64,000 nt of DNA from Litomosoides sigmodontis (GCA_963070105.1 OY718803.1:2834507-2898506), one strand, 5' to 3'; counted from the stretch's first letter, positions 13,067 to 30,174 are shown. Numbers and translations: made by a program. The notes: a model not told the origin generated them from the sequence alone.

Positions 13067-13142
13067 ATTTAATAGAGTCTTTGCATATGCTTTCAATGGT
13101 GTTGCGTGATTCCATTTCCAGTCTGTATTAATCATTTATCTA

Positions 13143-13148
13143 AATAAA
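13143..13148 (+). terminator. AATAAA polyadenylation signal of the HBS1-like gene
   Basis: Canonical AATAAA about 80 nt after the HBS1-like stop codon, in the expected place for the 3' end. Confidence 0.6.
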
Positions 13149-13594
13149 ACTCGAAATCAACAAGTTGAAGAAACGGTGTACAATACTTCGTGTGAAAGCT
13201 GCATATCTAAATCACAGCTCGTCTTTTAGAGGAGACTCTGATTTCTATGTTACTATACTCACGCCAACAGCACGCTGAACGTTTTGTTCTTTGTTTCGTT
13301 TTTTTTTTTTTATGTCTTACCCAAGTTAAGATTATATTTTTCTGTACGAAGTCTTAGTATCGGGCCACATTGAGGTCTTACAAGATTAATGAAAATATTT
13401 ATTGAAATATTTTAAGCTTTGAACCGGAACTATACAATTCAGATGAGCATCTGAATTTTATTTCACGTTTAAATATAAATATAAATATATATATACATTG
13501 AAGGTGGTTAAATTTGATTCGGAGTCGTCACACGGATTGTTTCTTAGGTAGTAGCTTCATTTAAGCCGACTTGAGCTTTGCAGTAGTTTAATGG
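13149..13594. other. Convergent intergenic space between the HBS1-like and PTR genes
   Basis: The two genes end toward each other with 528 bp between stop codons. TTTATT (AATAAA on minus) at 13457-13462 and 13398-13403 are candidate poly(A) signals for the PTR gene. Otherwise only AT-rich sequence. Confidence 0.5.
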
Positions 13595-16500
13595 CTAAGT
13601 AAAAGTTTGACTGTCCAGTTTTGAATTATTCTGAGGTACAGCATTAAAGTCAGGAATTGGTGGTCGATCCACTTTTAGATTTGGCTGATTTTCATTTCTT
13701 TCCTGTATTTCTGCTTCTTTAGCCATTCTTTTTCTAGCTTGTTTCCATCGCTTATTCACATCACGTTCAGCTGATGTACTGTAGACTTTATTTTTGAGGA
13801 ATTGAGCTCTAATCTGATGAATTATTGAGAGTAAAGCTGGCAGAATTACAAGGCCGTGTAAATTGCATAATATGACTGAAGTAACCACTGTTTTCACAAA
13901 AACCTAAATTTGATGATTATTAGATGTCATGAACAGTGAAAAGCTGTTATAGAAATCAGCATTGCTATATGATTTAACATCAAAATTCATTAAAATTCGC
14001 CTAATTTCTAAGAAGGATACCTGTGACATGTAAATTCCGGCAAACCATAAACTGTATACACACAGTATGGTGGATAATGCTGCCTGCACTGCTGGAAATC
14101 CCACTGAAGTAAGACAGTTGCCAAGTCTGGCTTGAGGTGTTAATTTTTCACCTGAATGCAAGAAACACATACATTACACGTGAAACTGATATTGCATACA
14201 GTTAACACAAAATTATATGCCTAGCTATTGTAATTGAATTTTAGTAATTGTATCATTACGATATCGTATTTTGAGATAGTAGGAAAAAAAGTAGGTAAAA
14301 AAAATGATGTGTATGATACACAATAGTTCGTACTAGCTTTGCAATAATGATAAGCAACATGTGCTGGAATATCAACACTAAAGCCAGCTGATATTATCAT
14401 TGCGGCCATCGCAATTGGATCCAATTCAACATCCCACCAAGATAGTATACCCAAGATACCTGCAACAAGAAACCTGTTGTACAGTTATGTTTATTTCATA
14501 TTATAATTAATGAATGCATTCTGGAATTACAGTATCTCTAAGCATAATTCTTATACAGTGGTTAATATGAACAATTAGCTTATCCTTCCGCATCGTATGA
14601 CTGAAATATTTTTTTCCTTTCAAGTTTATTATAGCATTCAGATATTGTTTGGCATTAACTCAGCCTGTTTGACATTTCTTACAAATTACAGTAGGACATA
14701 CCAATGGATACAGAGAGGACAGAAGTAGTTGCAATAATCACTGTAAGTGTATTTCGAAGGAAGAGGAAGCATACCGCCGCCATACATATCAATGTTCCAG
14801 CTATCGATTGCCACGTATCTGTCGGCATATTATCTATCAGATCGAGAAAGATAGCATCTTGATGAAATATGAAAGCGTGGAATGATTCACTACAATAATG
14901 AAAATTACATTAGCATTAAAGAAATTAAGTGACAAATATCAGCAATTTTTATTGCTAATCAATTTGAACTTAACCTATCTGATAATGCATGCTATTATTA
15001 TAGCTGATTTTTTTTTTTATTCTTTTTCCACAAATGAAATTATCAGGTAGTCTTTTGAAAAGTGTAACAAAAGTTACTGTCGAGAAGCCTGAGGTCTAAC
15101 ACGGGAAATATGTTTACTGTAAATATTGTATGTAATATTCTTATCTAACTTATTCATTTAAATGTATGTAATCTACTCATCCATCATCTATCGTATCCTT
15201 CTCCCCTCTCTCCTCCCAACCAGGCCGTTTCCCACGTTTGTCACCAATCCGTGTTCATGTCGACCAATTATTCAGTGTCTGTAACCCGCCCCTCTCTATC
15301 AACTATATATATACAAATCTGTTTCCAAGAAAGGAGGCATTCTTCTTGTACGTAACTAGGAGGATTGAGTGGGTGGTTCTCAGAGTGGACAGTGGTCTCA
15401 AGAACGGTGGCGGGTGCTGCTAGTATTCTCGTTGTTGTTTATCCGCTGTTGTAACGGATAAAGCAATTATTTGACTACAGTAAGCTTCGACCACACTCAT
15501 AAGCATCAACCAATTAAGCAAGGAAAAATTCACAACACTTACTACTTAGGCATGTCTACGATAGCACGCCACTGCTTCAGTAATTTCCCTCGTGTTGTCC
15601 ACTCCCTCAAATTTTCATCATGGTAAGCTGCGGTAAAGAAAAATCGTTTCAATCGTTTTTTCCTAAAATAATTCATTGCTTTTTTTTTGAATTGGTCAAT
15701 AATGCTCTTACACATAGGAGCTGATACTCTAGTAACTAACTATTATAAAAATTAAATTAATTTCAATACAAACTTTCCATCTGCGGTGACATTTTGCAAC
15801 TGTACAAAGCCACTCCAAAAATCATATTCTGGCCACATCAAAAAATTTGCCAAATCATCTTCATTGTAATTAATTGGAGCTTTTTCCACACTGTTCGTTG
15901 TAGTGTTAAGATCATCCAACAAGTCAAAATCGTAATCATAATCTGCTAAAATTGGCAAGAATTTGAAAATTTTTTGATTAATTTGAAATTGTTCAGAGAA
16001 TTGAACGTTTGAGGAAGAATGAATGTTGAATACTTTTTTTTTTTTTTGTTAGTCCAAAACGAGCAAGTCTTTCACGGAATGAAAGAAAGAAAGAAAGAAA
16101 GAGTGAAAGGAAATAATTGAAAACAGAAACCAACATTGTAGAAATTTTTGAAATAAAGCGAAATCACGAACGAAATACATGGTACCATGGGGCCCCCAGC
16201 TACCGCTAAGATTTTCGAAATCATGCACCAAACTGTTCATCAAATGAAGTGATGACTGTTGCGACAAATCTCCAGGTGTATCAACAAACACCGATACCAT
16301 CGTGAACATTGGCACTTCATATTCGTTGCGCAGCTTATCAAGCTGTAAATGTATTGGAAATTACAAATTACAACATATGACGCATGAGTGTTGGAGGAAG
16401 AGTAGGAACCATTATCAGTGGTGAATCTGTTGCAAATAACTTTTGAGGAGTAAGACTGATATTCATGCCTGTTATTCCCTGAAATAATGAGCGTAATTGA

Positions 16501-18460
16501 TAATGGCACGTTTGATAATATTTTGCAGGATGAAATAAAATGGAAGAATAATAGGAATGCCAAAGGTAAATTAATTTAATTAAAAAAAAAGGCGAAATAA
16601 ACGATTGGAGAGAGTGAAGTAGGAGCTTAAAGAATTGGCAAGTGATAGAAAGTAAGATGCATAAACAAACGAGCAACAAATCACTTACTTACCCATACAG
16701 TTATGATAAGGTACATAATGTAAATGATAATGATAAGCGTTGCTATCGCTGGATATGCGATGATATTCACGTAGATTCGCATGTATTTGCTAATGTACAG
16801 TTTTGACTTATCGTGAAATCTCGAATTTCTACGCTAAACAAACATTCATTAATTATCGTAAAAATTAGCAATGAAAATGCTGCAAAGAAAAAAATTTCTC
16901 AAGAAGATATCATATCATACGTGACACTGATGGCGATAATTAATAGCTACTACTAGAAACTCAATCGACTACGTACTTAACCTATCAACGCATTCCTCGA
17001 AAGAAGAAAAAATACGAAGTCAATTAAAGAGTTAGAAAGTCCAATTTTGATATTGAAGTTTTATGATGATAACTATTCTCTTCAATTTTACATTCTTCCT
17101 AATAGCAGGTGTAGCTATACAAAATACGTTTACAGTAACCTCACTGCACCTCCTGATTGTCACTTGATTCTTCTCTATTGCAATATTTGTGGTATTATGC
17201 TCATTTCTCTCTGCTGCAATCTCAAATTTTCCAACAACAGAGAGCAGAGCCGAATAAAATGACATCTGAAACGAGCCACTAGACGAAATTGTTGTAAAAT
17301 TTTGCGGAAAATGATTGATCGATAGGAGGTGAAATACGGTTGATACATACTTGATATAAGTAAGCCATAAACATTGCGAATAAATTTCCAATGCATAAAA
17401 GACGAATTTCCGGTGAAGAGGTGAAGCAACCAACAGCATCAGCTAATATATTTGTTATCGCAGAAATCAGTATTGCTGGGCCAACTTCACTCAGAACCTA
17501 AAATGTCACATATATATATATATAAGCAATCTACAAGTGCACATGCCTAAATTAAGATTCTTTCAAAAGAAAAAAACCAATCTCGGACATTCGGTGTCCA
17601 ACAGTTCCACCTTTTTTCTCACCATCTCGTATCTCCTTCGTTACCCGCTGCCATTCATGAATCATTAGATATGAACTATCAATACCTGGAATCATTCTTA
17701 ATTAGTCATTTAGCATAAATTAAATACTCCTCAATTTAACTACACTCTTTCATCATTTCATATGTCATTTTTTTTAAAAAAAAAGTTCACTTATTCTCTT
17801 ACCAATAGATAGGACCAGAAAAGGTATGACACAAAGTATTGAGGAGAATCTCATACCGCACAGAAATAGTATTGCTAGTGCTGTAGAACATGCTAGCAAT
17901 GGTGTAGTACAAGCCATTACCGCTAGAAAAACCTGAAATCTACGATTTGTCGCCATATAAGACAGATATAGAAAGCATTCCTAACAATGTATTACATTTG
18001 CTTAAACCATTACAGTAATGACAGAAAATAACACTGTTATCGTCTCAGTAATTACACTGAAATGATTTCATTGAGTAGGGAAAATTATTTAATATGAATT
18101 TAAGAGATGAAGAAAGTGTTAAAATAAAAGTGGGAAGTTAAGTGAGTGAATGAATTGACCTTGAATATGTTATTTTGATGCATGTAGGCAGCACGAACCA
18201 TTACGGTAATTACAGAACAGGCGCACATGATGATAAAGCCAGAAGTTAGGTACGGTAACAGTGATATTCCAGCACGAACCATTTCTTCTTCGATGTAAGT
18301 TGTAGAAACGACATAAATCGTCAAATGTTCTGATTGATAATTCCTGTTATTGCATTTGATAGATTTTAACCTATGTTTACCTAACGTATGTGATTTAAAA
18401 TGGGAAAGATATTTTTAGCGTATAGTTAAATTATTTATCCATCGAAACATAGATATGTTA

Positions 18461-18533
<73 letters not shown>

Positions 18534-20382
18534 TTGCGTGCACCTCCCTGTCCGTGTATTCATCAAAATAAGTAAAAAAAAACAAGAAGTTAGAAAAAAA
18601 AATGAATACTTGAAAAAATGAACAACACTCATCTCCCACTGCTTTATTTCATCCCTTTTCCATTCCGGTTTTTGCAGAGCACGAAGTTGCAGAGCAATCA
18701 TTTTCACTGATTTCATATTTGTTATTGCTGGATACGTCTCATTCCACGTCATCAACAATTCAGCATTTGTATCATTGCCGAAGAATTGGCGTACGCTTTC
18801 CACTTCTCCATTGATTCCCTCTTTCATTTCACTTGCGTTGTATAGCTCCACGCCAAAAAAGTATGGCTATAAAACAGCGGCACTTTTGACAGAAATGAAA
18901 TGAAATTCCTTCTTTTTTGCTACAATTATAGTTTACTGCAATTATCAAATTACAAGAATTAGACGGAAAAAAAAGCAGTTATCTTTTGCTTATTATACTT
19001 ACTTTACACGTTACCTCTTACTTAAACTTACTAAATACATCCATTCTATCAGTTATCAATTTTCCATTTTCCTCCACTAGTGTAAAGTGGGTAACTTTTA
19101 TCATTCTGATAACGAAATTCTAACTTATTGAAATTATTTCACTGTTTTCATATTTTTGCTTTTTTTAATCAATATATATATTATAGAGAGAGAGACAGAG
19201 AGATAGAGAGAGGATGATTAAAATTAGAGGGAAACAAGTACCTGAATAGTTATCTCACGGCCGAATAATGTGCTAATGGGATAATTCAGGCGTAGATATC
19301 GATTTGGCGGATCGCCGTTCTGTACGTTCCACTTCTGTATCATGTAAGCATTCTGAAACTCTCACAAATGCTATTAACAAGTCAAAAATTGCAGTTAAAT
19401 TTTGATAAATTAAAGGATGAAGAATGATTGAAAGATGCATTAACGTACGTAAAACTGTAAGACAGGTTGATTTATATTACAAAATTCGTTGCAGAATTGA
19501 TTGAAGGATTGATTGTGCTGCGTGATCGGATCGTACAGTGTGATATTATTTTCCGCCAAGCGTAACACCTGTAAATATGAGAGAGGATGCTCATTGCTTG
19601 TACTTCCATCTAACTGCTGCAGCACAGAACAACCTATCTGAGGATTGGAGGATCGGTTGATAATATTTCACTCTCACACCCACCTCTACAGTATGATTAA
19701 GATGGCTTTCTCGAAGCATCGAATTACCGTCTTTCGCTGTAACGTACAACAGTGTGGAAATAGCCAGACCGTGTCCTGAGAAGAAATTCAAATATTTGTT
19801 GTATTCGATGCGAGAGCGCGCTTCAATTGGCGAATAGCCTTCCAGATTATTGCTTTGCCTAGAAGTAGCCGGTACGATTTCGCAGAGGAAATTTTAATCC
19901 TTTGATCTTTTCCAGCAAATTTATTTGTTACAACGATGTACTTGGATTGAAGCTAGAAAATTTGTCCAACATTCATCCTACTTGAGGCTACATTTCTTTT
20001 TTTGGTAGCGATATGAACTGACGGAACTAACGGTGTTAGTGATATTTTGACGAGTGCAAGCCCTGAAATTAGCAGACAAGAGATCATAGCAGGCCATGCA
20101 TGACGAGTGATCCAAAAACCCCATCTGTTGTACACGTTGATAATGAATTTTACAAACCTGAAATGATGATCAATTATACTTCATGGTATTACACAACTAC
20201 TGTTTGTAGCTTACACATAGCACTGAATTGAGAGATGAAATGAAATTGAACAAACTTTGGCTCTTTCCCTCCGGATTCTTTGAGGAGTTGAACGGAGCGC
20301 TTTCCCACCAGAACACTCGATCGCCGAGTTGCGTGAGAAGATGGCGGAAAAATGTCACATGCTCGTGCGCAACCTGACGCAT
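13595..20382 (-). CDS. Patched-related (PTR) sterol-sensing-domain membrane protein, 20 exons
   Basis: RND-superfamily Patched-related protein. Nematodes have many; they are used in molting, cuticle and epithelial trafficking. Exons on minus: 20309-20382, 20032-20157, 19684-19858, 19449-19568, 19242-19352, 18640-18866, 18160-18343, 17803-17932, 17582-17685, 17351-17497, 17164-17265, 16693-16833, 16410-16478, 16135-16342, 15774-15945, 15546-15662, 14702-14889, 14334-14459, 14021-14151, 13595-13903. This gives about 986 residues. PTR marks in order: first helix WITRHAWPAMISCLLISG; NLEGYSPIEARSRIEYNKY; LNYPISTLFGREITIQ; PYFFGVEL; the SSD helices, with IDSSYLMIHEWQRV and GHRMSEVLSEVGPAILISA; GITGMNISLTPQKLF; DSPLIM; second-half helices with LDPIAMAAMIISAGFSVDIPAH; last helix NLHGLVILPALLSI; and a basic cytoplasmic tail. 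Phases agree throughout. Two donors are weak (GTGGGA after 20309 and 18640). The junction at 17582 lacks a GT. Which PTR paralogue it is I cannot tell. Confidence 0.92.
18469..18530. repeat. (TG)31 microsatellite in a PTR intron
   Basis: An uninterrupted TG run inside the intron between exons 18640-18866 and 18160-18343. It explains the apparent His-Thr repeat frames on minus. Confidence 0.95.
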
Positions 20383-21333
20383 TGTTATTCCACGGAAAAT
20401 CTTTAAATGAAATAAATGTAACGATTTTTCTCCTTTTTCTTCTAAAAGTTTCAGTTAAAATTTTATTCTTAAATAATAATGATAATTAAAATATCACTTT
20501 TCTTTTCTTCCATTTTCTCGTTGGCGGAATTCATCCAGTGAAAAGCTGTCGTTGTGTTTTGGCAATGTTGTGACATTGCAGCAAATGATTGAAATGCAAC
20601 TACGTCTTTCACCCGAAGATTTCACAAATAATTGAAATGCAAATTTCTATCAGCTCTGATATTTGATATTGCTCTATGGATGGGAGAGCAATCGTACTGT
20701 GCTAGTGGAAAATTACGAGTTATGCTAGCAGTAACAATGTTACACGAACATTTCGAAAAAGAATTTAAATAAATATAGCAGGCATGCATCAACTTGAATA
20801 TGAAACTGAAACGCTTGTAAAACTTCACTCATTCATTTTGAATTATTTTTGAAATGTTTGAAAGAAATATCACAAATTCGAAAAGTGCTAAAGATGTGGA
20901 CGAAATTATCCAACAAATGATAAAATTGCAATAGCAAATGTAAATTGTTTTGCAAAAAAAATGAAAAATTAAAAAAAAAAAGAAGAAGAAAGAGCAGTGA
21001 AGTAGGATGTTTTAATCGAAGCTAAAATTCCAATGATTAAAATGATTCACTGTGATACTGATAAATAAATCGGTAAAAGATGGAGTTGACTGACAATTGT
21101 AAGAGTGCAAAAGAATTTTTGTTGACTATTTTATTTTAAACGCTAAAAAAAAATTTTTTTTTCCCACAATTATTTTTTAAGAAATGATGCAAAAGCGGGT
21201 GGAGTAAAAGTGAAAAGATTCCAATGTCCTCAGGACTATCTGATTCGCTAATCGATGTTATAATAACTATGCAAAGCAGGTTCTTTCTTTAAAAAAAAAA
21301 AAAAAAAAAACCAGAAATTTCAATAAAGGCTGA

Positions 21334-21371
<38 letters not shown>

Positions 21372-23760
21372 CGATGATGATGATGATGGTGATGAGTAAT
21401 TTTTAGTATTATAAGGAGTGTGAGATAAAGATGTTATTGTTGTTCAACCTTACCCTTGCACAACAGTCTATCCTCTTAAAAAAATTAAACAATTAATTAG
21501 TCTAATCGTAAATTCCCAAAAAAAAAAGAAAAAAATGTTCGTTAATGTCTTGTTAATTATTTTTTATTTTCATTGAGGAATGATTGCGAACAAGAAGTTA
21601 AGTGAAATATTTATTTGCGTAATATTTCTAGCAGCGCATTTCTAATTTCATTCTATCAGAAAAATAAATAAAAATTGATGAAAAGAAATCCGCCTACACT
21701 ATCTAATTTCAATTCGTCTGCTCAATTTTTGCGCGTACAGCAATTGAATAACAAGTAATTCCTTCTTCGCTTACACTTGTATCTTGTAATAATGCTATTT
21801 TGAAATTCGTTTATTTTTTAAAGAATATACAAAATTTTAACAAGTGTTAATTTATGCTGAGCTAAAAATTTTATTTTAATTAGATTAAAATTTCACTTTG
21901 CAGCTCTTTTTTTTAGATGTAAGAATGAAAGAATTAAAAATAATTGTTAAATTTGAGTAGAATAAAAAAAGAACTGCAAAATTTCACTTTTCAATGTAAA
22001 TTTTCCTGTTATTGTTGAGTGTAAGCGTTTGAAAAGTGTTTGTGTTATTACTCAATGAATGATATCATTTTTCATTGCATGCATTATTCCTTTCATCTTG
22101 TTTGTGGTAAATTTAAATTTAAATTAATTGGCCGAAAAAGTAATCAGAGGTAATTAGCTGAAATTTAACGATACATTTTCATTAGCCATCAGAATAAGTG
22201 CTTCAATGATTGCATCGCTGCAGAGCATTAGTAATTTTATCAGCTACTTTTTCATTTTCCATTTTCCTTTTTAAAATTAAAATTACCAAAAAAAAGAGAA
22301 TGAATGAACATGAGGTGTAAATGAGTTGCTGAGGCAAACTTCCTCCCATTCCTCAAATTACCTTAATTTACTCTTCGCATTTAGGTAGCAAATAATTTGT
22401 GATAATTAAATAAGTGATTGCATATTGTTTAAGCTATTGGATTAGGCAATTTTGTTTTTTTGAAATAAATTTATTCGAAAACATTAAAAAAATAAAAGAG
22501 TGAAAATTTAAATGACAGTTAAATTTCTAAGTTAGAAAATTATGAATTATGTACATTCAAACGAATTAGCTCAATTTTATCTGTCATTAAGTATGAGGAA
22601 AAAAGAAGAGCATAAAAAAATTATTTAAAAGAAAAACAAAAGTTTATAACAAATTTTAATTTCAGTTTTTTTCAATTTTTGAGTAATATAAAATGAAAAT
22701 ATTTAAAAAAATATGCATAAAATTGGCAGAATTTTGGTAGAATTCAGTGTCTATTTACGCCTATCTATTTACGGCTGCGTTTCTTTACGTCTACACGTCT
22801 ATTTCACGTATATCAGCACAACAAACGATCGTAAATGAAGTAATTGTTGTTTATTTGAAGACATTGCAATGCTGTACGGTATGCAAATGCAGAATGTTAT
22901 ATTATACTATTTTGATATGATTACTAAATTATCATTATTAATTATGTTATTAATTACCATTATCATTATTTTGTTGTCATTACTATTATCATTATTGTTA
23001 TTAATTATTATTATTATTGTCATTGTTTATTATCATATGACATTGAAATTTGAATTAATTAAAATCTTACAAAAGTGATCATTACTGTTATATCAAACTT
23101 TTTTTTTAAGTGAAAGAAATTCTAATCTATTTCATATTGCAAGCCGTAATGAGTGATAAATATTATTAAATTTTATCTCATTCATCATACCTACGGAATT
23201 TGTTCATACAACAACAGCAATTTCAATTATCACCACTTCAGGTAAATTCAGGCAAATGTGAAATAGGTAGGAAGGGAGGTGTAAAAAAGAGAGAGAGAGA
23301 GAGAAAGAGAGGGAGAGAAGATGATGATCTGTTGTTGCCCGTTAAAGCATAAAACCGTTAATGTTATTTGGGAAATATTTCAATTGGAGGAAAAATTACA
23401 ACACACATTTATGAATGAATAAAAAAAAAAAAGTTTTGTAGCTGTGAAATTGTTTATCTATCAAAATTTCACTCAGTTAGACTGCAACTAAAACTGCCAC
23501 GCTGAAAAATTTTTCATTCATTTCATTCCTCAAATTATTCAGTTATAATTTATTGATCAACCGATTGATTGATTAACGTGAAAACAATTTTCAAATTTTC
23601 TTCATTTAAAACAAAAGAAAAGAAAACACACGAAAAGCAATAAATGATGACACGTTAGATTGATGAGATCATCGCAGAAGACTGTCCGATCACATGAATA
23701 AATTTTTTGAAAAATAATATTTAAAGCTATGAGAAGTGGTATTTTGACAATAATTATTTT
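20383..23760. other. Intergenic 3.4 kb, AT-rich, low complexity
   Basis: No supported exon. It separates the 5' end of the PTR gene from the 3' end of the four-helix membrane protein, both on minus. It holds poly(A)/poly(T) tracts, a (GAT)n run, a short GA run near 23290 and ATT/ATC-rich DNA at 22930-23030. Confidence 0.5.
21334..21389. repeat. (GAT)n microsatellite
   Basis: About 19 units of GAT with one GAC variant, in intergenic DNA. Confidence 0.9.
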
Positions 23761-25785
23761 TCAGTTGTTGCGAATAAATTTCGTTGAATTCATTTCCAAT
23801 GGCAAAAAATTGTCTTTTGCTGCAACAGTTGCAGAATTCTGCCTTTTACGTGCTCGTAACCTATTTACGTCACTGTTTCCGTTGAAACGTTGAGCTTTGA
23901 GGATTGCTTCTTCTTGCAAGTATGAGAAACATCGAAAAACAATAATGAGCAGCCATACCTGTAATTATTGCATTTGTTAAATTTTCAATTTTAAAATTAT
24001 TAACACTTTTTTCCATTTTTTGTAAAAATTAATTCGTAATTGTTTTTGGTAGTTTTGAAGAGAATGATGATTACCTGCAGTAAGCCGAGTAAAAGTAGAA
24101 ATATACAAGTCAATGAGAGAAATAATGAAAGAGCTTGAGATGTGTAAATTAATTCATAGGTTGAATTGCCTGTCATACTCAATGCTAAATCATCAGCAAT
24201 ACTATCATCCACACTAACAATCCTAAAATTTAAATTAAATAAAACATTTTTTTTTGTTTAAGAATTGCGAATGTATTACTAACTTAAGTTATATGCGTGC
24301 TATCATTTCAAATTTAAGTTAACATTCAACTTCAATCTGATTGTGAAGAATTCGTGAAATTAAAAAATAGTGCAAGCTAATGCTGCATAAATACATCAGT
24401 GTTGGATAAAATAATTTCAAATGATAAAATGTTTGAAATGACTTTGATATTACATTTATATAGAAGATAAAAGAAAAGTCACGTCTTTTCAGTTTTGCCG
24501 TGAAAGGCTAACGTGTAGTAGCGTACAGTACGCTTATGAAATGCTAATGGAAAGTTATAAACTATAATGAAGCGATCACAAACACTCTTACACATTACAA
24601 TACACTTATAAACGAGAAATATTTTTTAATTCATATGCAAGATGAATGCTCTAACATTGCTAATTTAATTACAAATTTAAAATTGATCGTACCCAAAATC
24701 CAAACTTGTCCCAGCCATTACAGCAAATATGCAAAATAAACAAACAATTAATAGTACAAATATTATTGCAACCTAAAATTAAAAAATTAAATTTACTTTC
24801 CATTACTTTTCAATAAAAAAAAAACGTTTGTATTATTGGAAATCTTGAAAGCTATGAAAAAATATCAAATTAGTGAAAAAAATTCATTATTCCTAACTAA
24901 TAACGATGATTCAAAATAAACAAGAAATATGGTGTACGTAAGATATTATGCGACAGGACACGTGGTATTCATAAATTTCATAAATTTAGATATCAAACTT
25001 ATTATCCACTCCTATCCTGTTCCACCTTAATAAACAAATAATTGATGTGTAATTTCAAAAATCATTAAACTTATGATTTAGGTTGCACGTAATTATAGAT
25101 TTAAAAAGTTTTTGTTAAGTTTAACTTTCAAATTCGTCTTGTAAACTAAGCAAATGATGAATGCATATCATGCAATTCAGGGAAGAAGCATAATTGGCAA
25201 TTTTTGTTAAATTGTAAATTTTAAAATCGTACAACTATTACTTACCTGCATTAGCAGATGTGGTACAAGGAGATATGGTATTGATGTTTTCACAGCGATA
25301 AAAAGTAAGATTGAAGCAATGAAAGCAAGAAGCATACCGAATAGTGAAATGGATAAGGAAAGAAAATACTGCTCACCCGTTTGAACAAAATGATAAATTA
25401 TTGAAATGATCTAAATTAGAGTAATTTAAAGTTTTTGAAAAAAAAAATATTTATACAAACAAAAACGAAAATACCAAAAAAATCAGGGGTTAAAATTTTG
25501 AAAATGGCCAAAATTTGTTGATTTCAGTTAGGAAGGGATTTTTTTTTCAACCAATCAGTAATCGTTATATTTCATTCCCCATCAAGATATTGCTTAATCA
25601 TTTTCAATTAACTCATTAACCTCGTATGAGAAGTAACACAGTTCCAAAAGGCCAATGAGTACTGTAGCGGTTGTTACACGTAATAGACTACAGCAGCAAC
25701 GTTTTTCTCGTTTCACCATTTTTGGTGTCGTTGCATACTGCACCATTCCATCGTTTTGATCCAATTCTATCATTTCAGTGTTCAT
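23761..25785 (-). CDS. Four-transmembrane protein, LAPTM4-like
   Basis: Exons on minus: 25621-25785, 25246-25410, 24693-24772, 24075-24222, 23761-23958. All are GT-AG and phase-matched; 756 nt, 251 residues. The N-terminal tail is polar, then KREKRCCCSLLRVTTATVLI leads into helix 1. Helix 2 is near FGMLLAFIASILLFIAV, helix 3 near VAIIFVLLIVCLFCIFAVMA. An extracellular-like loop is acidic (DDSIADDLAL) with one N-glycosylation site (NST). Helix 4 is LFLSLTCIFLLLLGLLQVWL, then a basic tail with FRCFSYLQEE. The order CCC..R.T.T..IG, VPHLLMQ, last helix, then W/C.YL is like the LAPTM4 lysosomal membrane family, which is expanded in nematodes. The gene is solid; the family name is a recalled resemblance. 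No PY sorting motif is seen in the tail. Confidence 0.78.
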
Positions 25786-28504
<2,719 letters not shown>

Positions 28505-28529
28505 TAGTAGTATAATAATATAATAATGA

Positions 28530-28753
<224 letters not shown>

Positions 28754-30143
28754 CAATAGTAGTAATATCAGATAATGGAAGAGATGGGGGGAGAGGATGA
28801 ACTGAGGTGGAAGTGAAGAGGCAAAATGGAGTTGACGAATTTGATATGAGAGAAATAATGAGTGGAAAGGGGGGCTGAAAAACGGAGAAATGACAAATTT
28901 CCGACATTCACTAATAAAAAAAAAGAAAATTGAACTCCATTGACCTTTCTACGACGATCGATCAGAAGAGTGAAGCGAATAATGTCAAGTCAATTACAAC
29001 AAAATTTTTCAAACTTAACTTTACATTAATTACCATCATTGAGTTGTATGAAAGAAGTAATTTTCGAAATGTGCCAAACCTAAAATTAACCTAAGCATGC
29101 ATGTTAGCACAGGTCGTTCAACACTATTTTGGTTGTAAAGGATGATCAGATCGCAGTGAAATTGTTTAACTTTAGAGAAAATATTAATTCAACGATAGCA
29201 TTTGTAAAGTTTGAATTAATGGCAATATTAGTGATGACGATGTTATGTGCGAAAAATTTCCAAACTGTTGAAATTTAAACCATTGAAACTATTTCGCTTT
29301 ACTACTTATTCATTAAATTTATCGAGAATTGAAATTTTAATTTACTCAAATTATATTGCAATATATTTTGATTTTCCTCGACACTAAGAACTGATATTAT
29401 CAAGTAATCACTTTTATCATTTAATTGAGCATTTTGTGCAAAAATTAATTTCACGTTACACTATCGGAGTGTTGGAAATTTTATTCTAAATTTATTAAAT
29501 TTTTTCCATCAACACAACTGATGCAACAATAGGAACAACTTTCCGTTAAACTTTGAAATGAATTTTAGCACCAAAGTGTTCAAGGGTTGGTCAAGGAGTG
29601 GAGTGAATTTTACTCAATAATTATGCAAATCAGTTATTAAGCCATAGAATGGAGTTTAGAATTGAGGTACGTAGCAGAATGCTGGTCTCGTAACTGTCAG
29701 TCGCTTTCCGATTTTCCGACCTATCTATCCGGTTCGTTCACACATGATCATAGCAGTTGCTTTTAGCTCTATAAAATCTTTGCAAAATTAAATCATTAAA
29801 GTTAAACTGCCTAAAAGTTATAGAAGATATTAAAATTGAAATCAGTTAAAAGTTTTGTTTTTGTTATAAAACTATTTTCAAATATCTTCACTTAATGTAA
29901 TATCACCGCAAATGATTCGTTTCCATTTTTTTTTTTGAAGAAAAAGAGACATAAAATGAGGTAAAGTTGTAATCTGGCAAATTTATTCTTTTTTTTTTGA
30001 AAAAAAAAACCAACGAAGAAAAAAGCAAATGGAATGAAACAATTTTTGCATTCTTTTTTCTCGCAAAAAAAACGAATGAATGAACAATTACGATATTTCA
30101 TTGTTTTTTTTTCAAAAAAAATTTCAATTAAAATATAACTATT

Positions 30144-30174
30144 GGATAGGACAGGATAGGATAGGATAGGATAG
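30144..30174. repeat. Short (GGATA)n tandem repeat
   Basis: About six pentanucleotide units with one GGACA variant. It is not the nematode telomere repeat TTAGGC. Confidence 0.85.

Noticed and set aside
30144..30174. Telomere-like tandem repeat
   Set aside because: The unit is GGATA, not TTAGGC, and only about six copies.
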